Origin: Methanobacteriota archaeon
GTDB taxonomy: Archaea > Thermoplasmatota > E2 > DHVEG-1
DNA length: 24,028 nucleotides
NCBI GenBank assembly: GCA_026394435.1
Contig: JAPKYG010000033.1
Coordinates: forward strand, 1 to 24,028
Direction: 5' to 3'
Positions 14,941-21,804 of the stretch are shown in pieces (position 1 is the stretch's first letter; the number at the start of each line of letters is the position of its first letter). The notes under the pieces were generated by a model that saw only the letters and a program-made list of their open reading frames with translations, had not been told where the DNA came from and searched no databases. The position numbers and the translations under genes are program-made.

Positions 14941-14949
14941 TGTTTTTAT
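14941..14949 (+). promoter_or_regulatory. TATA-like element before the M50 protease
   Basis: TGTTTTTAT directly follows the TraB stop. A start near 14972 would give a leader of about 19 nt containing GAGG at 14982-14985. It could equally be the start of a longer protease frame read from ATG 14940. Confidence 0.3.
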
Positions 14950-14990
14950 CCCAAACACCTATTGCTCGTACCACACAATTTGAGGATGCT

Positions 14991-15731
14991 ATGCCGGAGA
15001 AACGGAAATTCTACACCTCGTTTCATGATCTTTCACCCCGAGAATATATGTACATCCCTGAAGGAAGCCTGCAGGTAGGAAAACCTGGGTCGTTTAGCAG
15101 GATTGAACTAGGTCATCTTTTTATAGCAATCGGGGTGCTTACTGTCGCATTTTCGTTTACATTTTCGAAAAATAGTCTTCTTTTTTTCTTTTTAGGGTCT
15201 CATATCAGCATAGTGTCTTACTTTAGATTTATGCCGATCGCGTTTCTCGGTATTGTCACAGCGTTTTTTATTCATGAACTATCACACAAATTTATAGCAC
15301 AAAAATATGGTCTCTGGTCCGAGTTTCGAATGTATCCACGTGGTTTACTTTTCTCTATGATTATTGCATTTTTCACAGGTCTTGTGTTTGCTGCCCCAGG
15401 AGCAGTAATGTTTCGGGGAGAGGCAAAAGCATTTGAAACAGGGAGGATCGCTGCGGCAGGACCCACATCAAATATTATTATTGCGGTGGTCACCTACATT
15501 TTATATCATTTTATTTTTTTTGATACGGGGTTTTGGGGAACACTCATTGGGTTTATCTGCCTCGTAAATCTATTACTTGCAACATTTAATTTATTGCCGT
15601 TTGGTCCACTTGATGGCAAGAAAATGTTACAGTGGAATGAAATCGCTTGGTCTGTATTATTCTCTATTTCAGTGTTGTTCTTGAGTGGTATGTTTATCGG
15701 TGGGAATCTACTTTCCAATTTTTTTGTATGA
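14991..15731 (+). CDS. M50-family (site-2-type) membrane metalloprotease
   Basis: Site-2 proteases cut substrates within the membrane. The 246-residue protein has the zinc motif HELSH (residues 95-99) in a membrane segment, GEAKAFETGRIAAAGPTSN in the middle, and the third metal-ligand motif NLLPFGPLDG (200-209). Several hydrophobic helices surround these. ATG 14991 with GAGG five bases away is preferred; ATG 14940, touching the TraB stop, would add 17 residues. The substrate is unknown, and no tethered PDZ or CBS domain is visible. Adjacency to TraB suggests a common pathway. Confidence 0.88.
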   Translation: MPEKRKFYTSFHDLSPREYMYIPEGSLQVGKPGSFSRIELGHLFIAIGVLTVAFSFTFSKNSLLFFFLGSHISIVSYFRFMPIAFLGIVTAFFIHELSHKFIAQKYGLWSEFRMYPRGLLFSMIIAFFTGLVFAAPGAVMFRGEAKAFETGRIAAAGPTSNIIIAVVTYILYHFIFFDTGFWGTLIGFICLVNLLLATFNLLPFGPLDGKKMLQWNEIAWSVLFSISVLFLSGMFIGGNLLSNFFV

Positions 15732-15747
15732 CGTAGGTGTAGAAATG

Positions 15748-15754
15748 TATATAT
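15748..15754 (+). promoter_or_regulatory. TATA box of the RNase H-fold gene (leaderless)
   Basis: TATATAT centred about 29 bases before ATG 15780 would place the transcription start at or within a few bases of the start codon, and no ribosome binding site is present. This is the pattern of a leaderless archaeal mRNA. Confidence 0.6.
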
Positions 15755-15779
15755 TCATCATATCCGATATTTTCATTGG

Positions 15780-16541
15780 ATGAAAACACTAGGTGTATAC
15801 ACTAAGGATTTCTCTCTGTATCATGATATTATCAAAGTTTTAAAAAAACGCAAAGTCGCCTATGTCTCGCTCTCAATACTAGATAACATACCGAGAAGAA
15901 TCGGTGTGATCCTCACATCACAAAAAGAGCTAAAAGAAATACCTTTAAACAAGATAGTTGCCGCAGATGCATATGATTCTATAGATTATGCGATTGATCT
16001 TGCAGTACAGAAACTGACAGGAAAAGAGCTTTACTCCAATATTTTTATCGGTATTGACCCGGGGGAGCGACCTGGAATCGCGATTGTTGGTGACGATATT
16101 TTACTTCAGAAAATGCAGGTGGAAGGTCCTGAAAACGTGGCTCCTGAGATAAAACGCTTCTTAAAGGTTTACCCGTCGAAAGACACCTGTATCCGTATCG
16201 GACATGGGTCAATGATAACCAGAAACCGGATCATCAACTCGCTCATCCCCTTAGGGATACCGATTGAAATCGTTGACGAGACACGAACAACACCGTTGCA
16301 ACAGAAACGACGATGCGTGCGAGACGGTGAAGCAGCGGCAGCTATTGCATTACTCTCTGGCGGGAGGGTACAGACGACACTTCCGATAGAAACCTCCAGA
16401 GGAGCGATTAAAAACGTCCAAAAACGCAGTCGGCAGCTCAGTGAGGGGAGATTCACAATATCTGAGAACACAGCGCTCAAGGTGTTAAAAGGGGAAATCA
16501 GTCTTCTGGAAGCTGTTGAAAAAGAAAAACCACGACACTAA
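15780..16541 (+). CDS. RNase H-fold protein resembling YqgF/RuvX Holliday-junction resolvases
   Basis: I infer a nuclease-like role in DNA or RNA repair from motifs. The N-terminal domain (1-85) is unrecognised. The C-terminal domain has IGIDPGERPGIAIV with Asp93 on the first strand, IEIVDETRTTPLQQ (D166/E167; compare the DERLTT motif of YqgF) and RDGEAAAAIALLSGG (D182/E184), which together make an RNase H-like acidic triad. A basic tail follows residue 207. At 253 residues it is longer than YqgF (about 140), so it is not an orthologue. It ends in a 4-nt convergent overlap with the next gene. Confidence 0.7.
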   Translation: MKTLGVYTKDFSLYHDIIKVLKKRKVAYVSLSILDNIPRRIGVILTSQKELKEIPLNKIVAADAYDSIDYAIDLAVQKLTGKELYSNIFIGIDPGERPGIAIVGDDILLQKMQVEGPENVAPEIKRFLKVYPSKDTCIRIGHGSMITRNRIINSLIPLGIPIEIVDETRTTPLQQKRRCVRDGEAAAAIALLSGGRVQTTLPIETSRGAIKNVQKRSRQLSEGRFTISENTALKVLKGEISLLEAVEKEKPRH

Positions 16542-17113
16542 CAGTCGCTCCGAATGCAAAAAAATGAGAAAGAATCACCTTCCTTAGGGAGAGAACCATC
16601 CTTTTGAACCCTTTTGAGTTTAGCTCTTCGTTTCCCTCCTTTTTTGAGAATGAACGCATCTTTTTCCGTTCTACTGAGATTTGTACCAAAAACCTTCGTT
16701 ATCTGCTTTAATTCTTGAAAACTTATGATTCTTTTATGGACTAGACTGTCAATAAATGCTCGTGTAGCTGCATCCTCTCTTCCCTCAAGATACAAGATAT
16801 GCTGATTGTATATCTTTATCCTATGGATTGTTGGGAAATACTTATGTAAATGCATATAGCGATTCTGAGGGTTACTGCATTTAGCAAAAACGTATCCTTT
16901 CGTGAGTAATTCCTGGAGCATATCAAGCGTCTTCCCCCTGATGCCAGGCCATCCAATGTTTTTACTTGGGACATCATCTTTTGTCCAATAATACACAGTC
17001 GCTGAAGCAACATGAAGTTCCTTGGCTATTTGATACTTGGTTTTACCCATCTTTATTTTCCGTCGGATCCAAGCTCGCTTCGAAGGAGAAATATAGACAG
17101 GATTTCGTGTCAT
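16538..17113 (-). CDS. Helix-turn-helix DNA-binding protein of unknown role
   Basis: The 191-residue protein has an N-terminal basic region (SPSKRAWIRRKIKMG) and a clear HTH at about residues 25-46 (TKYQIAKELHVASATVYYW), as in resolvases and small transposon-type regulators. The rest is unrecognised: a possible alpha/beta segment with RYMHLHKYFPTIHRIKIYNQHILYLEG and REDAATRAFIDSLVHKR, then a Lys/Arg-rich C-terminus. It could be a regulator or a domesticated homing or recombinase protein. A TATA box 25 nt before ATG predicts leaderless mRNA. Confidence 0.7.
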   Translation of the reverse strand: MTRNPVYISPSKRAWIRRKIKMGKTKYQIAKELHVASATVYYWTKDDVPSKNIGWPGIRGKTLDMLQELLTKGYVFAKCSNPQNRYMHLHKYFPTIHRIKIYNQHILYLEGREDAATRAFIDSLVHKRIISFQELKQITKVFGTNLSRTEKDAFILKKGGKRRAKLKRVQKDGSLPKEGDSFSFFCIRSDC

Positions 17114-17132
17114 TACTAAAGAGTGAAAAAAC

Positions 17133-17142
17133 TTATATAAAT
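17133..17142 (-). promoter_or_regulatory. TATA box of the HTH gene (leaderless)
   Basis: Read on the minus strand, ATTTATATAA is centred about 25 bases from the ATG at 17113, so the start of transcription should coincide with the start codon. Confidence 0.6.
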
Positions 17143-17171
17143 AGATATTGAAAATAGAAAAAAACAGCCCT

Positions 17172-17573
17172 TCAAAAAATAATTACATTGTCTTTTGAAT
17201 CAACCATAAAAATTTGAATGCCCATCTTTTTTAAGGAGGGCATAATGTTTAATAATAACTTTTTATATCTTTCATTATCTGGAAATGCAATAGATACATC
17301 ATCGTTTGGATGTTGAGTTTTTAATTCTAACACTTTATATATTGCTTTTGCGACATGATCTCTCATCTGAGAAGAATCAAATTTCTTCCCATATCGATTT
17401 GAATCAGGTTTGGAACTTGTTTCTCCCTTTGCTTCAACGTATAAATATTTATTATCTTTCTCTGCAACAATGTCGTCGCCATGTTGGTGCGCATAACAAA
17501 AACTGATTATTTTATATCCATCTTTTTCAAGGTATGATTTCACACTATTTACTACATCATCTTCGTATATCAT
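17172..17573 (-). CDS. Small PD-(D/E)XK restriction-endonuclease-like protein
   Basis: The 133-residue protein (from ATG 17573) has an initial helix with EDDVVNSVKSYLEKDGY, then HGDDIVAEKDNKYLYVEAKGE, which holds the D-(12)-E-x-K pattern of the PD-(D/E)XK fold (Asp34, Glu47, Lys49), followed by a QMRDHVAKAIYKVLEL helix and two strands. This resembles Mrr/restriction-type nucleases or bare nuclease subunits. No partner methyltransferase is present. A TTG at 17591 could add six residues, but the TATA-like element at 17604-17616 predicts transcription starting near 17580. Nuclease activity is inferred. Confidence 0.72.
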   Translation of the reverse strand: MIYEDDVVNSVKSYLEKDGYKIISFCYAHQHGDDIVAEKDNKYLYVEAKGETSSKPDSNRYGKKFDSSQMRDHVAKAIYKVLELKTQHPNDDVSIAFPDNERYKKLLLNIMPSLKKMGIQIFMVDSKDNVIIF

Positions 17574-17603
17574 ATAGATGTCAATTTCCAAATATTTTAT
17601 CTA

Positions 17604-17616
17604 TTTAAAAAACCAA
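17604..17616 (-). promoter_or_regulatory. TATA-like element of the REase gene, shared with the coiled-coil gene
   Basis: On the minus strand this reads TTGGTTTTTTAAA. The identical 13-mer occurs at 18315-18327 before the coiled-coil gene. It sits in the 52-nt gap after the coiled-coil stop. Confidence 0.5.
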
Positions 17617-17625
17617 CCATTGATT

Positions 17626-18276
17626 TTAGATGTTATTTATTAAAGAGACAATTACTAAAAGAATCGTAAAAAATACAACGACTCCCGTTAAAATCATAAC
17701 CAGATAAGTATAATTTTTCATTTGTTTTGTTAAAAGCAAATTAGATTTCCAAGTTGCTAAATTCCAAAGAAAATCACGCTTATCTCGAGAAAGGATTAAT
17801 GATGGATAAATCGTCTCGATCATTATTTTGAAATTTTCTTGAGATTTTTTCTTTATCTGTTTCTCGCCATCCTGTAATTTTTTTAATCTATCTCTCTGAT
17901 CATCAGAAAGTAGTGCTTTAATTGCATTGTCATCCTCCAAATCAATTTCATTAATTTTTTTATGTTCTCCCTCTGTTGATTCTGTTAATTCTTTTAAAAG
18001 TGGATATGTTTCATCCATTGTGATATATCTTGGAATATCATTGGCTATTTTATTTATGAATTTTTCACACGTTTCTACATTTTTTATCTTGATAATACTA
18101 TGAAGATCTTCTTTATATTTTCGTTGAATATCTATACTTTGTTGAAGATAGTCATTGTTTTCTTTTTCCATTCTTTCACTTAACGTTTTTCGGTATTCAT
18201 TTTCTTTTTCATAGAGATTCAATGCATGTTCGATTTTCTCTTGTGATTGTTTTTTTTCACTAGATGTTTTTTTCAT
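17626..18276 (-). CDS. Coiled-coil protein with C-terminal transmembrane anchor, unknown function
   Basis: I recognise no family. The 216 residues are highly charged and helical from about 1 to 70 (KKQSQEKIEHALNLYEKENEYRK onward), with more coiled-coil-like stretches at about 120-150 (LLSDDQRDRLKKLQDGEKQIKKK). A single hydrophobic segment of about 25 residues sits at the C-terminus (YLVMILTGVVVFFTILLVIVSLI). The likely topology is a cytoplasmic coiled coil held to the membrane by its tail. It lies just downstream of the helicase-nuclease gene with a 95-nt gap and its own TATA-like element, so a partner role is inferred from location only. Confidence 0.7.
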   Translation of the reverse strand: MKKTSSEKKQSQEKIEHALNLYEKENEYRKTLSERMEKENNDYLQQSIDIQRKYKEDLHSIIKIKNVETCEKFINKIANDIPRYITMDETYPLLKELTESTEGEHKKINEIDLEDDNAIKALLSDDQRDRLKKLQDGEKQIKKKSQENFKIMIETIYPSLILSRDKRDFLWNLATWKSNLLLTKQMKNYTYLVMILTGVVVFFTILLVIVSLINNI

Positions 18277-18314
18277 AACAATTCACGTAAACAAGGTCAT
18301 GTAGCATTTCTTTC

Positions 18315-18327
18315 TTTAAAAAACCAA
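18315..18327 (-). promoter_or_regulatory. TATA-like element of the coiled-coil gene
   Basis: On the minus strand this is TTGGTTTTTTAAA, identical to the element before the REase gene. It predicts a start near 18291, with a GTGA site about six bases before ATG 18276. Confidence 0.5.
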
Positions 18328-18371
18328 TTGTTGACAAACTATTGTGGCGATAGATATATTTGATTAAAAGA

Positions 18372-21300
18372 TCAACAAAATCTTTTTATGCGTTCAACTA
18401 CGTCATTCAGATTATTTTGGATTTCACTCGCATGAAATCGTCTTATTTTCCATTCCTCTGTTCTCAGATGAATATCTCGTAAAATATCATATTCGTCAGC
18501 TTGCGAATGAGCTTTATCCCCATCAATTTCGATATCATATTTACGATCATTAATAAACAATGCAAAATCGAGTCGGTAAGATTTTCTATCTTTAATCTTG
18601 ATACAATATTGAGGAACAACTATTACACCATTTTTTATAAGTTCATCGTATAATATTTTTTCAACAGGTGAATCAAAATGAATCTCGGATCTTTTTTGTT
18701 TCTCTGCATATTTTACTAATTCGCTGAGCAATCCGCCTAACTCCGCACATTTTTGTTGATCCCCAACGATTATTAATGCACTTTTCGCTCGAGTGATTGC
18801 AACGTTAAGAAGTTGATTCGTTGAATGGATCCATTGTAATGTACTTTGTCGAACACCATCTGAAACCGCTGGAGAAAAGAGGATGATATCTTTTTCATCT
18901 CCCTGAAATCGATGAGCCGTACCTACAGTGATGTCTATATCCTTCAAACGATCTATTTTGCTAATTTTGTCTATAATCATGTCCATTTGTGCTCTGAACA
19001 ATGTAACAATCCCAAAGGAAACCTTCTTCAGATTTGATTTACGGAAATTTTCAGAGAGGGAAATAATTTGATCAACAACTGCATCGGCTTCCTCTAGATT
19101 ATATGGACTCTTGGAATCTACTGTTCTACCTTTTACATTGACCCATGATATTCTTTTTTTGAGGGATTGATCATGGATTAATTTGTTTTGGTCAGTTAAA
19201 ATATTTAACTTCCGATCATAAAAATACTCGTTAGAAAATGTTATGATATCGGGATGAGACCGATAATGTTCATTTAGCAGAATCGGCTGTTCGTTTTTTG
19301 TTTTGATAGTGCGTTCTGCTAGATCATATAATGAATTCTTTGTGTAAGAAAAATCAAGAAATAAGTTTTCAACATGTTTCTCAGATGCAATGCTTTTATC
19401 TTGGGTTTCTCTAAGAAGAGAAATGTGTTTTAACTGTTTTGGATCTCCTATGATAATCACTTGTTTTGCTCTGAACATTAATGGAAGCGCGGAAGCAATA
19501 TCACATTGAGAGGCCTCATCGATGATCAATATGTCAAATAATGTATTTTTAAGGGGAATACTGTTTTTTGCAGATAGATTTGTTACAACCCAAACGGGTA
19601 AGAATTGGCAAATTTCTTGTAGTTCATCTACTTGACTTGCAAGCAGCTCTTTCCACAGTGTTTGACTTTCAATCCATGTCTCCAGTTTTTCGGTTGCATC
19701 AAAATATCTTGAAACATGATTTTGATCCTCGATGTTTGTCTTCTGTATTTTTTGCAGCCAATAGTTTTCAAATAACGGTCTAGATACTTCGCATCTTTTT
19801 TCGTGTAGTTCGACCAATCTTTTCTTTAAATCGTAACTCGATGGGATCTTTGAGAGTTCCTTTTTTGTTACTGCCAACTCTTCTCCCCATATTTCAATTT
19901 GTTTAAAAGTTAAAAGCCAGCGTAATGTCTTTTCGATATTGTTTGTTGAAAGATCGATGTTCTTGTCTAAATATCTTCTAAATGAAGAACTCAGGGTACC
20001 ATAGTAAAAATGAAAAGCATCATGACACTTTTTTCTATACCTTGCGGGAAATAGTATTTCTAAAATTTTTTGAATAAGCCCTTGTTTTTTATTAAAGAAT
20101 TTGTCGAGGTCGGTTTCTAATTTGAACTTATCAATTTTTTGAAAACTATCTTGTTTGCAGAGTACGTATAAATCGGCAGGGAGTTGACTTGCCATAGAAT
20201 CGATTTTATTTTGTAGCTGATCAATGGTATTGTTTAATGCAGCCATTCTGTCGAGTTCTTTGTTTATTGTATTAATCTGCATGTTGATATTTTTTAGAAC
20301 TGAAATTTCATGTTCAGGATCAGTTTCAATTTTTATTGAACTTTTATACAATAAAAGACTTTTTATTTCTGTTTCAGTGTTTCTACGATGGAGACGATGT
20401 CCCATTCTTACAATAAGTTTTTTTGATAAAAGAGAATTGAGTTTATCGATAACAACATCGACGGCTTTGTTATTTTTACTTGCGAACAGGATGGTTTTAT
20501 CATGATATACTGCATTGGCTATAATATTCAGTACCACCTGAGATTTTCCGGTCCCTGGAGGTCCTGTAATGACAGTAAGTGGTTTTGTTAATGCGCTGAT
20601 TACGGATTCTTCTTGGGAGGTGTTTATCGGAAAAACTTCTAGCAAGTTTTTGTCTACAGTTCCATTTACTGTATTTGTTTCATCAACATCTAGAAAATAT
20701 GCTAATGAACCGGATTTTATTTCAGCAATGGATTTCTTTTTTAGAGACTGCAGTTCTTGCAAAAGACCATAGGTAATGCCAGTTCGTTCACCAACATATA
20801 ATATGACTTTATTTATCAATTGGAGATCTGACTGTAATTCTAATTTGTTTGATTGCAGGGATGGCGATATGTTTTCTTTGTTCAAATCGAGCAGATTGAG
20901 GATTTCTTCCAATTTTGATAGAAAATCGCCTTCTTCTTGAAAATCATTTTGAATTTTGTTAATTTCTTCAAATTGGAACCCATTCTGTGCTAAGATATAA
21001 TGGTTAAATTCTGGATTTACGGATAATTTTGTAAAAACGATGGAATCATTTTTCTCTTCATAAAGAAGTTCGATAAAGAAGATGGGCGAGATCTTTCCAG
21101 CGGTATCCATGACAAGAGGATATCCGTAGAAAAGAGGGGTATTTTTTTGTGTGAACTTATAATTGCGGAGAAAATTTTCTAGCTCCGTGGATTTCTTCAA
21201 AATTACCTGTTCTTTTCTACTATGAAAGAGCTCTTCTTTTTGAAAAATATTCGAATAAAATTTATTACCATCTGATTTAAAATTGAAAGTTAGAGAGAGC

Positions 21301-21377
21301 ATGTCCTCTTTTTCTATGCAGGTGATATAATAATCTAAAAGCGATATGAATTTTTCATGTGAAATATGCTCGGTCAT
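18372..21377 (-). CDS. SF1 (Dna2/NAM7-type) helicase fused to a C-terminal DUF559/Vsr-like nuclease
   Basis: A 1001-residue putative defence or repair ATPase-nuclease. Residues 1-240 form an unrecognised N-terminal domain. Helicase motifs follow in order: Q (Q255), Walker A GPPGTGKS (272-279), Walker B IIDEAS (618-623), GDPKQL (644-649), NEHYRSHPD (702-710), GTAHRFQGDEKD (819-830) and VAITRAK (859-865). A long helical insert (350-590) lies between Walker A and B. The C-terminal domain (about 900-1001) has SPVEKILYDEL, RLDFAL (D937) and YDIEIDG (E950, D952) with a following H, as in DUF559/Vsr-related PD-(D/E)XK nucleases. Similar helicase-Vsr fusions occur in bacterial defence islands. It appears intact. 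Confidence 0.9.
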   Translation of the reverse strand: MTEHISHEKFISLLDYYITCIEKEDMLSLTFNFKSDGNKFYSNIFQKEELFHSRKEQVILKKSTELENFLRNYKFTQKNTPLFYGYPLVMDTAGKISPIFFIELLYEEKNDSIVFTKLSVNPEFNHYILAQNGFQFEEINKIQNDFQEEGDFLSKLEEILNLLDLNKENISPSLQSNKLELQSDLQLINKVILYVGERTGITYGLLQELQSLKKKSIAEIKSGSLAYFLDVDETNTVNGTVDKNLLEVFPINTSQEESVISALTKPLTVITGPPGTGKSQVVLNIIANAVYHDKTILFASKNNKAVDVVIDKLNSLLSKKLIVRMGHRLHRRNTETEIKSLLLYKSSIKIETDPEHEISVLKNINMQINTINKELDRMAALNNTIDQLQNKIDSMASQLPADLYVLCKQDSFQKIDKFKLETDLDKFFNKKQGLIQKILEILFPARYRKKCHDAFHFYYGTLSSSFRRYLDKNIDLSTNNIEKTLRWLLTFKQIEIWGEELAVTKKELSKIPSSYDLKKRLVELHEKRCEVSRPLFENYWLQKIQKTNIEDQNHVSRYFDATEKLETWIESQTLWKELLASQVDELQEICQFLPVWVVTNLSAKNSIPLKNTLFDILIIDEASQCDIASALPLMFRAKQVIIIGDPKQLKHISLLRETQDKSIASEKHVENLFLDFSYTKNSLYDLAERTIKTKNEQPILLNEHYRSHPDIITFSNEYFYDRKLNILTDQNKLIHDQSLKKRISWVNVKGRTVDSKSPYNLEEADAVVDQIISLSENFRKSNLKKVSFGIVTLFRAQMDMIIDKISKIDRLKDIDITVGTAHRFQGDEKDIILFSPAVSDGVRQSTLQWIHSTNQLLNVAITRAKSALIIVGDQQKCAELGGLLSELVKYAEKQKRSEIHFDSPVEKILYDELIKNGVIVVPQYCIKIKDRKSYRLDFALFINDRKYDIEIDGDKAHSQADEYDILRDIHLRTEEWKIRRFHASEIQNNLNDVVERIKRFC

Positions 21378-21410
21378 TTTATTACCATCAAAGGAGAAAT
21401 AGTCGCTAGT

Positions 21411-21420
21411 TTCTTATATG
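21411..21420 (-). promoter_or_regulatory. TATA-like element before the helicase-nuclease gene
   Basis: CATATAAGAA on the minus strand overlaps the stop of the winged-helix gene and would start transcription near 21390, leaving a leader of about 13 nt. The 36-nt spacing also allows cotranscription with the winged-helix gene. Confidence 0.4.
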
Positions 21421-21674
21421 CCCCCCTCAGCGATTTCTTCTATTGCTTTGGCCGGTGATTTTAATTTATACAATCTTTTTCTAGAGGATTCTGGATCTAA
21501 TTCTACTTCAATCCAACCGTGTTTCTTAAAATCAGAGAGTATTACACTCAATCGCTTATCATCGGTTTCTTTAAGTGTTTCTTTTGCTTTGCTGAAACTG
21601 AATTTTTTATCTTTCAATTCCTCCCATAAAATGGCATATCGCTTGGTGAGCCATTTTGGCATAGGTTTTGTCAT
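21414..21674 (-). CDS. Small winged-helix DNA-binding protein, probable regulator of the island
   Basis: The 86-residue protein reads as a compact winged helix: WLTKRYAILWEELKDKKFS, FSKAKETLKETDDKRLSVILSDFKKHGWIEVEL (recognition helix and wing) and a C-terminal RKRLYKLKSPAKAIEEIAEGG helix. Start: ATG 21674 has GGTG six bases upstream (21684-21681); ATG 21677 and GTG 21683 are alternatives. Its promoter lies between two copies of a palindromic motif, which suggests autoregulation. The helicase gene follows after 36 nt in the same direction. It could also act like an antitoxin-type repressor; no toxin motif was seen next to it. Confidence 0.7.
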   Translation of the reverse strand: MTKPMPKWLTKRYAILWEELKDKKFSFSKAKETLKETDDKRLSVILSDFKKHGWIEVELDPESSRKRLYKLKSPAKAIEEIAEGGI

Positions 21675-21689
21675 CATATCCACCCAGTT

Positions 21690-21704
21690 ACTTGTCAGAA
21701 AAGC
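21690..21704. promoter_or_regulatory. Operator copy 1 (imperfect)
   Basis: ACTTGTCAGAAAAGC matches the perfect palindrome at 21738-21752 in 11 of 15 positions. It lies between the TATA box and the start codon of the winged-helix gene, where a bound repressor would block transcription. Confidence 0.45.
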
Positions 21705-21711
21705 GAAAGAC

Positions 21712-21721
21712 TTATATATAA
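21712..21721 (-). promoter_or_regulatory. TATA box of the winged-helix gene
   Basis: The sequence TTATATATAA is palindromic, centred about 40 bases from ATG 21674. It predicts a start near 21690. Being symmetrical, it might also work towards the transposase. Confidence 0.5.
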
Positions 21722-21737
21722 TTAATCCATGCTATTT

Positions 21738-21752
21738 ACTTGTTAGACAAGT
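21738..21752. promoter_or_regulatory. Operator copy 2 (perfect palindrome)
   Basis: ACTTGT-TAG-ACAAGT is a perfect 6-bp inverted repeat, 48 bp from copy 1 and on the other side of the TATA box. The 12-mer TTACTTGTYAGA is shared by both copies. Confidence 0.5.
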
Positions 21753-21760
21753 AGATAGAT

Positions 21761-21793
21761 AGACAAAAGAGGTCTCGCATACCTCTTTCGTCT
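21761..21793 (+). repeat. Hairpin just upstream of the transposase start
   Basis: AGACAAAAGAGGT (21761-21773) pairs with ACCTCTTTCGTCT (21781-21793) around a 7-nt loop: 12 of 13 positions pair, with one A-C mismatch. The GGAG ribosome binding site (21794-21797) follows directly. It may limit translation of read-through transcripts, as in many insertion sequences, or be part of an element end. Confidence 0.65.
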
Positions 21794-21804
21794 GGAGACA
21801 TCGA

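Noticed and set aside
17172..17573. Type II restriction-modification system
   Set aside because: The small nuclease-like protein has no methyltransferase gene beside it, so a classical pair is not supported.
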